Assembly (NCBI GenBank): GCA_025356765.1
Contig: JANXRO010000291.1
Coordinates: forward strand, 1 to 14,234
Length of the DNA: 14,234 nucleotides
Direction of reading: 5' to 3'
DNA from: Hyphomicrobiales bacterium
Lineage (GTDB): Bacteria > Pseudomonadota > Alphaproteobacteria > Rhizobiales > Aestuariivirgaceae
The notes under the pieces were generated by a model. It had not been told where the DNA came from and searched no databases. It saw nothing but the letters and a program-made list of their open reading frames with translations. Within the stretch, counting starts at the first letter, position 1, and each line of letters starts with the position of its first letter. The position numbers and the translations under genes were made by a program. Shown here one piece after another: positions 1 through 8,062 of the stretch.

Positions 1-65
1 GTCATGCAAAGCGAACAGAGTGAAGCGATCAAATCAAAAACTGTATGGATGAGCATCGCGGCTTG

Positions 66-875
66 TTACCCGCTCTCATCTTTTTCTTTATCTAATTTTT
101 TCTGGAATTTGCCTTGAATAATATCGACGATAACCAAGGCAGCGAGAACGAAATAAAATGTGCTTTTGGCCATGGGCTCAACGGCAAAGCCGAAGAAGGA
201 AACATGCGCAATGTGGCCGCCATCTGCCACAAGCATAACGCCGACGAGCAACAAAACGAACAGCCCCAACACTTCATAAAGTCGATTTTTTTGCAGAAAC
301 TGCGCCACTTTATCGGCAGCAAGAATTGAAATAAGGCCAGCCAGAACCACTGAAACCAACATGATGGCCACATTGTTTGTGAACGCAATTGCAGCCACAA
401 CCGAGTCGAACGAAAAAACCAAACACATGAATGTAACCGACCCGAGAACTGATCTGACCGAAGCAGCAGCACCATTGTCTGCCCCCTCATTTTCCAAATC
501 ACTGACGGAAAGCATATGGTGAATTTCGCGTATGGCCGTGCGGATAAGCATTAAGCCCCCGAACATCACAATCAACGCGTGGCCACTCAACGCCGTGTGG
601 ATCCAAGATTGATCGAAACTAAAAAAAGGCTCTTCCAAAGCGCCGATTAATCGCAGCACGACAAAAAGCAAAACAACACTCATCGCAAGTGAAATAAGCG
701 TTCCAACGCGGCGCACGAAGGCTTGTTTATCTGTCGCTGCACGTCGGGCTTCAATTGAGATGTAGAGAAGATTGTCAAAACCCATCACAACTTCGAGCGC
801 AGTTAAAATCAAAATTGTAAAAAAGCTGCTGAACGAAAAAAGCTCAACAAAGTCTTGGGCGAATTTATCAAGCAA
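66..875 (-). CDS. TerC-family integral membrane protein
   Basis: A 269-residue polytopic inner-membrane protein of the TerC/Alx family. Members are linked to tellurite resistance or manganese export; the substrate of this one cannot be read from sequence. About seven hydrophobic segments are visible, roughly at residues 16-37, 57-80, 97-115, 144-166, 168-188, 201-216 and 238-254. The two family signature helices are present: ALEVVMGFDN (26-35, with E28, D34 and N35) and FSFDSVVAA (154-162, with D157). The length is normal for a short TerC protein without a CBS domain. The start is a TTG at 873-875. I chose it because a GAGGAG Shine-Dalgarno sits 6 nt upstream and the conserved region begins soon after; the nearby ATG at 896 is out of frame. 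The terminator after the histidine kinase lies just upstream, so this gene probably has its own promoter. The family call is secure and the transported ion is not. Confidence 0.93.
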   Translation of the reverse strand: MLDKFAQDFVELFSFSSFFTILILTALEVVMGFDNLLYISIEARRAATDKQAFVRRVGTLISLAMSVVLLFVVLRLIGALEEPFFSFDQSWIHTALSGHALIVMFGGLMLIRTAIREIHHMLSVSDLENEGADNGAAASVRSVLGSVTFMCLVFSFDSVVAAIAFTNNVAIMLVSVVLAGLISILAADKVAQFLQKNRLYEVLGLFVLLLVGVMLVADGGHIAHVSFFGFAVEPMAKSTFYFVLAALVIVDIIQGKFQKKLDKEKDESG

Positions 876-881
876 GTGCGT

Positions 882-887
882 CTCCTC
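882..887 (-). promoter_or_regulatory. Shine-Dalgarno site of the TerC gene (supports a TTG start)
   Basis: GAGGAG read on the minus strand, 6 nt before TTG at 875. This strong match is what supports the unusual TTG start. Confidence 0.75.
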
Positions 888-913
888 GAACCATATCGTT
901 GGCTATCTATGCG

Positions 914-941
914 AATATCACGCGCAAATGGTTTTTGTAAA
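914..941 (-). promoter_or_regulatory. Possible sigma-70-type promoter for the TerC gene
   Basis: On the minus strand, TTTACA (936-941, five of six to TTGACA) is followed after 16 nt by GATATT (914-919, four of six to TATAAT), about 40 nt before the TTG start. The -35 overlaps the T-tract of the preceding terminator, so termination and initiation would sit back to back. This is a pattern match only; alphaproteobacterial promoters are poorly conserved. Confidence 0.35.
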
Positions 942-976
942 CAAAAGTGCCGGACAACACGATGTTTGTCCGGCAC
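939..976 (-). terminator. Rho-independent terminator after the hybrid histidine kinase
   Basis: A perfect 11-bp inverted repeat, GTGCCGGACAA (947-957) and TTGTCCGGCAC (966-976), encloses an 8-nt loop. On the minus strand the stem is followed by TTTTGTTTA. It starts 26 bp past the kinase stop codon at 1002 and separates the kinase from the TerC gene. Confidence 0.85.
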
Positions 977-1001
977 AATTCCAGCACGTTGAAGCTTTTG
1001 A

Positions 1002-3035
1002 TTATTGCAGTTCCAAAGCGTCTTTAATAATTTTGCTCAATTCTTCGCGGCGATAAGGCTTCATAATGATGAAGCCATTTTTAAAACGCGGCTCGTCTTG
1101 GTGCACCATAGCCCCTTTGGGATAGCCAGATGTGTGAACCACTTTCAAATCTGGTTTCAAGCTTTGCGCGGCTTGGGCCAAATCAAAACCATTCATGCCA
1201 CCGGGCATCACCACATCTGAGAACATCAAATCAATATCTGTATTTTCTTGCAACTGTGCCAAGGCTTGGAAGCCATCGCCCGCTTCAATCACGTCATAAC
1301 CAAAATCTTCAAGGAAGCCGCAGGCCACTGCCCGCACAGCTTCTTGATCTTCCACAACCAGAATTTTCGGTTTGCGTTGGGCCACAGGTTGGGCGGGTGC
1401 GCTTTGAACCGCAGCAACTTGAACATTTGCAACAGGCGTAGCAACAGCCACAGCGGTTTTGCTTGGCAAATACATTTTAACCGATGTGCCATGGCCCACT
1501 TCGCTATAAACACTGATATGGCCGCCAGATTGTTTGATGAAGCCATAAACCATAGACAGGCCAAGGCCCGTGCCTTTGCCCGGTGCTTTGGTTGTAAAGA
1601 AAGGCTGGAAAACTTTTTCCAAAATTTCAGCAGACATGCCGCTGCCCGAGTCAGACACAGCCACCATGATATAATGGCCAGGGATCACTTCCGGATGTTT
1701 TTCTGCATAATATTGATCAAGATAAGCGGCCTGTGTTTCAATCGTTAGGCGGCCGCCCTTTTCCATGGCGTCACGCGCATTGATCGACAAATTCAAAATA
1801 GCGGATTCCAATTGCGATGGATCAATCAAGGCCTGCGGGGTGCCCTCCATCGTATCAACTCTAATTTCGATATTTTCGCCAATGGAACGTTCAATCAGCG
1901 GCGCCATGCCTTTGACCAATTCATTCACGCCAACCACACGCGGCTCAAGTTCTTGTTTGCGGGCAACAGCAAGCAACTGCCGCGTTAGGTCTGAACCTTT
2001 ACGCGCCGCATCCACAGCTTCATCAACGCGCCTTTTGGTTTTTTCATCCGAACCAATTTTGCCATCCAGCAATTGCAAATTGCCAATGATCACCGTGAGA
2101 AGATTGTTAAAATCATGCGCCAAACCGCCAGTCAATTGGCCAATGGCTTCCATCTTTTGCGCCTTTTGCAAACGCTCATTCACTTGGCGCAATTCAGATG
2201 TGTCGGTAATTTGCACAATCAGTTGCTCGGTTTCGCCCTGCTCGTTTTTCACCAAAGCAATGGATGTGGCACCCAGAACAGTTTTGCCTTGGCTAGTCAC
2301 ATAACGCAGTTCTTGTTGCAGCACGGCAATTTCGCCACCCAACAGTTTGTGCATGCCGCTCAGAAACAGGTTGCGTTCTTCCTTGTGCAGCAAGTCTTCG
2401 AACATCACGTTCTTGCTTTCCAAATCTGCGCGGCCCAAAAATGTGGAAAGCGAAGGATTGGCAACTTCAATGGTGCCCTGTGGTGAAACAACGGCCAAGC
2501 CGTGGGCCGCAGCGGCAAACGAAGCCTTGAACCGATTATCGCTGCGCGTTGTGGCAATTTGCGTAATCTTGCGGCTGGTAATATCTTCCAGAATGCAAAC
2601 CGATCGTTCCAGTTTGCCCTTGTCACCGCGATAAGCTGTCATCGACAGCAACACTGTGGCAAGCGACCCATCTTTGCGATGGATTAAAATTTCAGCCCCG
2701 CGATAGGTACTGGAGACGAGGAATTTCGGATAGATTTCTGTGACCAGTTTGCTTCGTGACTCAAGCGGCAAAAACTCGCTGAAACTGCGGCCAATAATAT
2801 CCTTGGCAGAATAGCCCAAAGTTTCACACCAAGCGCCGTTGGCAGAAATCATCCTGCCAGAGCCATCCATGCAATGCAGCATAACCGGCAAATTGGCCAA
2901 AAGCTTTTCATAAACACCGCCGTTTTGATCAGGAAAAAACGGCATTGTTGCAATCGGAGTTTCGCGTTTTTCAATGCGCCAAGCGGGTGCCTCGTCTACT
3001 GGAATTTCCCAAGACTTCAAACCGGAAATAGGCAT
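1002..3035 (-). CDS. Cytoplasmic PAS-PAS hybrid histidine kinase with C-terminal receiver
   Basis: A 677-residue sensor kinase. Two PAS-like domains (about 42-155 and 165-280) are followed by a HisKA domain with H-box LAHDFNNLL (phosphoacceptor H307). The HATPase has N-box NLSINARDAM (415-424), a G1 box with D462 (SDSGSGM), F-box FQPFFTTK (476-483) and G2 box GKGTGLGLS (487-495). An Ala/Pro/Val-rich linker (about 525-555) leads to a complete receiver domain with E562/D563, phosphoacceptor D607, T635 and K659-P660. There is no signal peptide or membrane segment, so it should sense an internal signal through PAS; no cofactor-binding motif such as the LOV cysteine is recognised. The ATG at 3035 has GGAGAG about 9 nt upstream. 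No response regulator or output gene lies beside it, so its phosphotransfer partner is unknown. It is followed by its own terminator. The architecture is clear; the signal and target are not. Confidence 0.95.
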   Translation of the reverse strand: MPISGLKSWEIPVDEAPAWRIEKRETPIATMPFFPDQNGGVYEKLLANLPVMLHCMDGSGRMISANGAWCETLGYSAKDIIGRSFSEFLPLESRSKLVTEIYPKFLVSSTYRGAEILIHRKDGSLATVLLSMTAYRGDKGKLERSVCILEDITSRKITQIATTRSDNRFKASFAAAAHGLAVVSPQGTIEVANPSLSTFLGRADLESKNVMFEDLLHKEERNLFLSGMHKLLGGEIAVLQQELRYVTSQGKTVLGATSIALVKNEQGETEQLIVQITDTSELRQVNERLQKAQKMEAIGQLTGGLAHDFNNLLTVIIGNLQLLDGKIGSDEKTKRRVDEAVDAARKGSDLTRQLLAVARKQELEPRVVGVNELVKGMAPLIERSIGENIEIRVDTMEGTPQALIDPSQLESAILNLSINARDAMEKGGRLTIETQAAYLDQYYAEKHPEVIPGHYIMVAVSDSGSGMSAEILEKVFQPFFTTKAPGKGTGLGLSMVYGFIKQSGGHISVYSEVGHGTSVKMYLPSKTAVAVATPVANVQVAAVQSAPAQPVAQRKPKILVVEDQEAVRAVACGFLEDFGYDVIEAGDGFQALAQLQENTDIDLMFSDVVMPGGMNGFDLAQAAQSLKPDLKVVHTSGYPKGAMVHQDEPRFKNGFIIMKPYRREELSKIIKDALELQ

Positions 3036-3118
3036 CGCTCACAACTCTCCACAATCACAAAACCACACTAGTCAAATGCGGTTAACGAGTTATTGCTAAG
3101 GTAAAGAAGAGTAGAGTG

Positions 3119-3157
3119 TTAACTGTAAGATATTCCAAACTGACCAAAGACAGTTAA
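3119..3157. promoter_or_regulatory. Inverted repeat upstream of the histidine kinase, possible operator
   Basis: TTAACTGT (3119-3126) and ACAGTTAA (3150-3157) form a perfect 8-bp inverted repeat with a 23-nt spacer. It lies in the 128-bp gap between the end of the HyuA gene and the kinase start. A further GTTAAC is at 3081-3086. The stem is AT-rich and has no T-tract, so a protein-binding site is more likely than a terminator. GTTAAC resembles a CtrA half-site, but no full TTAA-N7-TTAA site was found. No convincing promoter was seen in this gap. Confidence 0.3.
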
Positions 3158-3163
3158 TCAAAT

Positions 3164-5152
3164 CTAAACAACCACCACTTGCCCTCGCGCTTCGGCTGTA
3201 ATGATTGCTGAAAGCAACCCTTCATCCGAAGAAGCCTCGGGCAAAAACTGCTTTTCTACAGAAATTTTAACCTGCGGCGAAACTGCACCTTGTGCCGTGG
3301 CTTGGGCAAATGCACTTTCTTCGGCACGTTTCGTTGCAACGTTTAAAGCTTCCTCGCCAGATGAAAAGGTTAACACGGGGCCCTGCCCTGTCACCCGAAA
3401 CACGCCATTGCCATCGCCTTCAACTGCCACTTGCGCCTTGTGTGCCACCATTCCAGCCGCAGCGCCAATGGCATTGGCCACATCGCAATGCGGCGCAAAT
3501 ATAACCTCACACTTCAATCGCGCGGCCACTTCCGAATAATAGATTTTGACAGGCCCACCCACAGCTACGATCGGCATATCTGGTGAAAACGAAATGCCCA
3601 CATGGCCCATTTTTGCTTCGCCAGAACAAACCTTTTCAACCAGTGGGTTGTTCTGCGGCGCGCCAAAAGCTGCATCTAAAATAACATGACAAGAATTCGC
3701 CACAGCCACATTCCAAATTTTAGAACTTAAAGACTGAATGCGTGCTTCATCAGGCAATTTCATATCGATAAACCGTGCCAGCAATTTGGCGGCCAAAATT
3801 GCACCATCGCTAGACCAATTATTCTGCAACCCCAAAACATGCGCTGAATCAGATGGCGTGAAAGAGCAAAACTGAATAAGCCCCGCTTTGCGCAAATTCA
3901 CCACGGCCCGTTGTGCTGCGGCACTGGTTGCAATTTTTCGAAACGGCACCGGTCGATCAGAAATTTCAGAAAGCAATTCAGCCTCACGCGGGGCCAAGGT
4001 TTTCGAGCTGCTACCCACGTTGCTTCCAAATGGCAAAACCAAAAATTTGCCATGCATCGACCCACCCATAGTATCAGCCAAATCAGCTTCTAACATGTCA
4101 ATCACTTCAGGAAATCGCTCTGCAATTAATGCAATGGGAACAGCACGTTGCGGCCCCAATTCAATTTTTCCGTTGACCTCTATGCGCACCTCACTGTCAC
4201 CACCAAGGCCGATGGTTTTAACATCAATGGCGCTCACCATGGTACGCCAGCCGCCAACCTCTGCGCCATGTTCTGCAATCTTCGGTCGACCTTCAATTAA
4301 CAACCCAACATCAGTTGTTGTGCCGCCCATATCCGACATGATGAATTGATCTTTGCCCGAAATCCATTGCGCGCCAATCAAGCTTGCTGCAGGCCCCGAA
4401 AGCACGGTTTCAATAGGGCGTAAAGCCGCCAAATCTGCCCCCACCAAACTGCCATCGCCACGCACCAACATCAGTGGGCAATTGAGATCATGGGCCTTCA
4501 TGCTGGTCTTCACGGCTTTCACTAAATCTGAAATGCGTGAAATCAATCGTGCATTCAAAACCGCAGTTTGTGCGCGGCGTGGTGCATCGAGGGCTGAGGC
4601 CAACTGCGTTGATAGCGTTATGGGAAGATGTGTATGTTCAAACGCCAACGCACCAATGGCGATCTCATGGGCCGGATTACGCACAGCAAACGCCGATGCA
4701 ACAGCAATGGCTGAAACTTGCGATGCGTTTTTTTTCAGCCAAGAAACCAGTGTTGCGGTGTCTAGCGGTTCTGTTTCATTGCCATTGTGATCATGGCCAC
4801 CTTTCATCTGCAATATGGGCATATTGGGAAACGATTTTAAAAGCCCCGTGCGCTCCACCATTTTTTGGTCAAAGCCTGCCAGAACGAGACCAACAGCGCT
4901 ACCATGGCCCTCAACCACAGCGTTGGTGGCCAAGGTGGTGGACACTGAAACCATGCCCACGGCCTTGGCATCAAATTCTGACAGTTTTGAAATGGCAGAA
5001 GCCATTGCTTCTGAAACACCAATCGCCAAATTGCCCTTGGTGGTGATGGCCTTGGCGGTTGCTAAAATAACATGGCGCTGCGCGTCAATAACCACAGCGT
5101 CTGTGAAGGTGCCGCCCGTATCAATGCCAATTAAAAGCTGTGAAGTGTTCAT
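3164..5152 (-). CDS. Hydantoinase/oxoprolinase family protein (HyuA-like)
   Basis: A 662-residue protein of the ATP-dependent hydantoinase A / 5-oxoprolinase / acetone carboxylase beta family. The N-terminal ATPase motif GIDTGGTFTDAVV is at 9-21. It is followed by STTLATNA (74-81), TVLSGPAAS (249-257), the signature SDMGGTTTDVGL (273-284) and TIGLGGDS (313-320). Such proteins usually cleave a cyclic amide with ATP together with a HyuB partner. No hyuB is present in the window, so the substrate is unknown. ATG 5152 is preferred because family members begin only a few residues before the GIDxGGTFTD motif. The alternative is a TTG at 5197, which overlaps the upstream lipoprotein stop as TTGA (5194-5197) and would add 15 residues; neither start has a good Shine-Dalgarno. 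It is the last gene of the apparent exopolysaccharide operon. A role there is inferred from position only; unrelated catabolism is equally possible. Confidence 0.88.
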   Translation of the reverse strand: MNTSQLLIGIDTGGTFTDAVVIDAQRHVILATAKAITTKGNLAIGVSEAMASAISKLSEFDAKAVGMVSVSTTLATNAVVEGHGSAVGLVLAGFDQKMVERTGLLKSFPNMPILQMKGGHDHNGNETEPLDTATLVSWLKKNASQVSAIAVASAFAVRNPAHEIAIGALAFEHTHLPITLSTQLASALDAPRRAQTAVLNARLISRISDLVKAVKTSMKAHDLNCPLMLVRGDGSLVGADLAALRPIETVLSGPAASLIGAQWISGKDQFIMSDMGGTTTDVGLLIEGRPKIAEHGAEVGGWRTMVSAIDVKTIGLGGDSEVRIEVNGKIELGPQRAVPIALIAERFPEVIDMLEADLADTMGGSMHGKFLVLPFGSNVGSSSKTLAPREAELLSEISDRPVPFRKIATSAAAQRAVVNLRKAGLIQFCSFTPSDSAHVLGLQNNWSSDGAILAAKLLARFIDMKLPDEARIQSLSSKIWNVAVANSCHVILDAAFGAPQNNPLVEKVCSGEAKMGHVGISFSPDMPIVAVGGPVKIYYSEVAARLKCEVIFAPHCDVANAIGAAAGMVAHKAQVAVEGDGNGVFRVTGQGPVLTFSSGEEALNVATKRAEESAFAQATAQGAVSPQVKISVEKQFLPEASSDEGLLSAIITAEARGQVVVV

Positions 5153-5193
5153 GCCCTGCGTCAAGCAAGGTTCACAGCCAAACGCAAGAGGTT

Positions 5194-6516
5194 TCAACCA
5201 TCTTTCAAGCGGCTTAAATTATTTTTGATTTCAGAAATTGAACCCACCACACCTGCCTTGTCTGCGCGCAGTTTCAACAGTTGGAATTTCGCATTAAGCC
5301 GCGGGCCCTGAAATTCGGGCTGCGACACATCGGCCATCACAGCCAAAAGATGTTTGGCTTCCGCCATCGCCCGATCAATTTCCTCGATTGAATGTTGCAG
5401 CCCAGAAAGCGCGCGCTCATGCGAACGACGCAACAATCCAATCTGCCAAATGGGGCTGCTCTCTTCGTTCACAATCGCGCGCTGCGCTGCCTCCGATGCG
5501 AGCCTTTCATGTTCAAAACGCCGTGGATCAATAACCCCCAGCTTCATGGAAAAGCTCACCTGCCCGGTTACGCCCTGGCTTTCTTGTGCCGCAAAAATCG
5601 GCGCATCACTCAGATAATGCGTATAGCCCAGTTTGGCTGCAACATCCACGTTGTCTGCGGTGCGCGTCTGGCCTTCAATGTCATAGAGATCCTTCTGCGC
5701 TTTCATCAACTCTACTTCAAGTTGGCTTGCTGCCTTTTTGCTATAGTTTCTTTCGTCATAACGCCTGTCTGATTGAGATCGCGCAGCCAAACCATCCGCA
5801 TGAAGTTGGTCAACCAACATCAGCAATCCCGTAGCCTTTTCGTGATTGATTGCACCAGATTGCATGGCAGATTTAATGTTCTGCCGAAGCTTCGTCATAT
5901 CCATGCGTTCGGCGTCAACGGCATCAGCCTTCGAGCGATAACCAGCTGCAGTTAGATTTTGTGGTGACGTGAAGACCAATTTTTGAAGTGCTGTTTCAGC
6001 CATATATTTACGACACTCGGCCTCGGCTTTTGCTTCACCTAATGACGCTTTCCTGAACCCAGAATAATTTAAGCCAATCGTCGCATCAGCCCTGCCGTGG
6101 GCATCGACACTTCCCTCCACGGTAGGGGAACGCAAAATGCTGCTGTCTGCCAAAGCCTTTTCGCGCAAGCTGGTGCACCATTCTGATTTTTTTTCGGTCT
6201 GCAGCAGAGGTGTGACATCAGACGCAGGTTTTACTTTTATATCAGACGCATCAGCAATTTGAACTGAAGGTTTCAGCGGCACCAATTGTTCTTTAATGTT
6301 GCTTGCAACAGTTTTAATTTTATCAACACCCGCCGTGGCCGCCGTTTGAATGTTGTCCATGCCATCTGAAATGTTGCCACGCAATTTTTCGCCAAGTGAA
6401 TTGCCGGGCTCCATCAACGATGAACCCGTGGCGCAACCTGCCATGCCCAGCACGCAATATAGTATCAACGCGCGCATTGAGCGACTAGAAGAAATAGAGG
6501 GGCGGTCTATTTGCAT
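5194..6516 (-). CDS. Putative outer-membrane lipoprotein, TolC-like, of the exopolysaccharide operon
   Basis: A 440-residue protein without an exact family assignment. The N-terminus is a lipoprotein signal: basic residues, the hydrophobic stretch ALILYCVLGMAG (16-27) and C28. Residue D is not at +2, which fits outer-membrane sorting. An Ala/Lys-rich linker (about 40-110) follows. The body shows two similar halves: a short beta-like segment then a long helix, at about 134-240 (GLNYSGF then Glu/Ala-rich helix) and about 289-395 (LGYTHYL, QVSFSMKLG, then Glu/Ala-rich helix). This twofold strand-helix plan and the length recall TolC-type outer-membrane factors (inference). Start M9 of the longest frame (6516) is chosen because AAGAG lies 7 nt upstream; ATG 6477 would give a shorter signal. 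The chosen start overlaps the upstream gene by 32 bp, implying coupled translation. Likely role: outer-membrane exit or anchor for the polymer. Confidence 0.8.
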   Translation of the reverse strand: MQIDRPSISSSRSMRALILYCVLGMAGCATGSSLMEPGNSLGEKLRGNISDGMDNIQTAATAGVDKIKTVASNIKEQLVPLKPSVQIADASDIKVKPASDVTPLLQTEKKSEWCTSLREKALADSSILRSPTVEGSVDAHGRADATIGLNYSGFRKASLGEAKAEAECRKYMAETALQKLVFTSPQNLTAAGYRSKADAVDAERMDMTKLRQNIKSAMQSGAINHEKATGLLMLVDQLHADGLAARSQSDRRYDERNYSKKAASQLEVELMKAQKDLYDIEGQTRTADNVDVAAKLGYTHYLSDAPIFAAQESQGVTGQVSFSMKLGVIDPRRFEHERLASEAAQRAIVNEESSPIWQIGLLRRSHERALSGLQHSIEEIDRAMAEAKHLLAVMADVSQPEFQGPRLNAKFQLLKLRADKAGVVGSISEIKNNLSRLKDG

Positions 6517-8062
6517 GGATAATCTCTTTTGTTGCACCAATAGGGTCAGTCAGACGGGCTTCAACAAAGAAGCCGCGAATTTGTTTGCCAAAAAATGGGT
6601 GGATGCCTTCAACTTCACCAGGCACGCGATCACCCACCGTGCCGGTTTTCCAACAGAAAACCATCGTGAAACGGCATGAATAAAGATCAGAACCTTTGGA
6701 AAATTGTGCTTGGTTTGCATAAGGCACAAACAACACGTTGATTGGTGTGTCAGAAGCGCGCCCCAGTGCCGAGGCCTGCATTTTGGCGATTTGCTTTTCA
6801 ATTGTCACCCGCGAGTTTTCAAGATCATGCGTGTTGGACAAAGCCGCCAGATAATCACCATTGGCGCCATCAAAAGCGGCACGCGCATCCACCGATTGTT
6901 TGGTTAGCAACAGCAAATCTGATGTTGACGCAGTGACACTTGCCATCGGGCCGCTTTGTGAAAGCTGTTCGCGCAAAGAGTGCAGCATTGTGATCGATTG
7001 CCGCAAGGTTTCTTTTTCATTGTCCAATTGATCAAGCTGCGTTTGAATCCCGGCCATGCGTTGGCCTGTTTCCAAAAGCCCCATGGTACCTGATTGGAAA
7101 ACCCGTTTTTCGATGAGATGTTTTGAATAAAGCTTTTCCAAATCTTGTTCCATGCCACCTTTGGCAAGTTGCTGGTCAAAGCTGGAATTCACACGGTGCG
7201 TGCGTTTGAGGGTGCGATTGATCACATTTATCTGGCGCTTGCGATCAACAATTTCTCTGGCAATTGTGTCTGAGGCAAAGTTCACCAAAATTTTGGCATT
7301 ATCGCGAGCGCGCTGGGCGGCATCAGCCTTCAATGCAGCATCGGTCAACCGTTGCGAATTCAGATTCAACGCAACTTTCAAATCTGAAATATCGCGGGCC
7401 ACTTTATCAACAGTGGGGCGGCCGGTGGCCAATGTAAGCGGCGCAGCCCACCCCGAAGAGGTGAGGAAAAAACCAATCATCACACCATAGAATGTGAAGG
7501 ACACAAACAACACGCCCAACAAAATAAACGCCATGCGCTTATAGGCGGTGGATACAAGCTGCATGCCCAAGTTTGAGAGCCTGATTAAAACGGGAACCTT
7601 GGGTGCTGCTGGTACTTCCGCCAGCTTTTCAGTTTCTTCAGCAATCTTAATTTTATCGTGACGAAGTTTACTGGCATCAAGCCCCAAAACACGCGCCAAC
7701 TGTTGAGCCCGAACGGGTGCCGCAATCACACGGGCGACACCGGGCACACGCAAGTAAGATCCAACATCAGAAAGCGTGGTGACAACGACCAGTTTCACCG
7801 AATAGCCAAGATCAGCAAATAACGGCAAGATCAGCTTATTGGCCAAGCTTTCATCGCGTTGATCAACAATAACGATATCCAGCTGTTTGGTGCGCGCAAG
7901 GGCAAGCGCAGCCGAAACCTCTTGGGCATAGCTAATGTCAATCGTGCCGATATGTGGCGAAACCAGATCGCAAATCTCGTCTGCGTTCTGGCCCAAATAA
8001 AGAATTTTCGGATTGGTTATCGCTTGTGGCGGTGCGGCCGTGCGCGGCGCAATTTTAACCAT
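6485..8062 (-). CDS. Inner-membrane coiled-coil (HlyD/Alg44-like) protein with degenerate receiver domain
   Basis: A 525-residue single-pass inner-membrane protein. Residues about 18-128 have the alternating strand/helix pattern of a response-regulator receiver: ILYLG, IVIVDQRD, KLVVVTT and VIAAP align with beta strands 1, 3, 4 and 5. D67 would be the phosphoacceptor, but the acidic pair after strand 1 is missing and the conserved Lys before Pro is A115, so it is probably a pseudo-receiver. One transmembrane helix (about 177-200) leads into a long periplasmic coiled coil (about 218-430). A C-terminal beta-rich segment (about 440-525) resembles the membrane-proximal end of HlyD/Alg44-type adaptors and ends NRPPLYFF. 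By analogy with Alg44 it would couple the synthase to the outer-membrane component, with the cytoplasmic domain as control input. Its ATG shares one base with the synthase stop (TGATG), which indicates translational coupling. Architecture is well supported; function is inferred from architecture and operon. Confidence 0.82.
   Translation of the reverse strand: MVKIAPRTAAPPQAITNPKILYLGQNADEICDLVSPHIGTIDISYAQEVSAALALARTKQLDIVIVDQRDESLANKLILPLFADLGYSVKLVVVTTLSDVGSYLRVPGVARVIAAPVRAQQLARVLGLDASKLRHDKIKIAEETEKLAEVPAAPKVPVLIRLSNLGMQLVSTAYKRMAFILLGVLFVSFTFYGVMIGFFLTSSGWAAPLTLATGRPTVDKVARDISDLKVALNLNSQRLTDAALKADAAQRARDNAKILVNFASDTIAREIVDRKRQINVINRTLKRTHRVNSSFDQQLAKGGMEQDLEKLYSKHLIEKRVFQSGTMGLLETGQRMAGIQTQLDQLDNEKETLRQSITMLHSLREQLSQSGPMASVTASTSDLLLLTKQSVDARAAFDGANGDYLAALSNTHDLENSRVTIEKQIAKMQASALGRASDTPINVLFVPYANQAQFSKGSDLYSCRFTMVFCWKTGTVGDRVPGEVEGIHPFFGKQIRGFFVEARLTDPIGATKEIIHANRPPLYFF
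6524..6528 (-). promoter_or_regulatory. Shine-Dalgarno site of the lipoprotein gene
   Basis: AAGAG on the minus strand, 7 nt before ATG 6516 and inside the 3' end of the upstream gene. It favours 6516 over ATG 6477, which has no visible Shine-Dalgarno. Confidence 0.5.

Noticed and set aside
25..59. Terminator hairpin after the TerC gene (GCGAT...ATCGC)
   Set aside because: Only a 5-bp stem with a 25-nt loop and no T-tract.
1248..2486. Long open frames on the plus strand opposite the histidine kinase (also opposite HyuA and the lipoprotein)
   Set aside because: They are antisense to proteins with complete conserved domains, and their translations are low-complexity without any motif.
3036..3163. 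CtrA binding site or terminator in the gap before the histidine kinase
   Set aside because: GTTAAC motifs occur but no TTAA-N7-TTAA pair; the inverted repeat lacks a GC-rich stem and T-tract.
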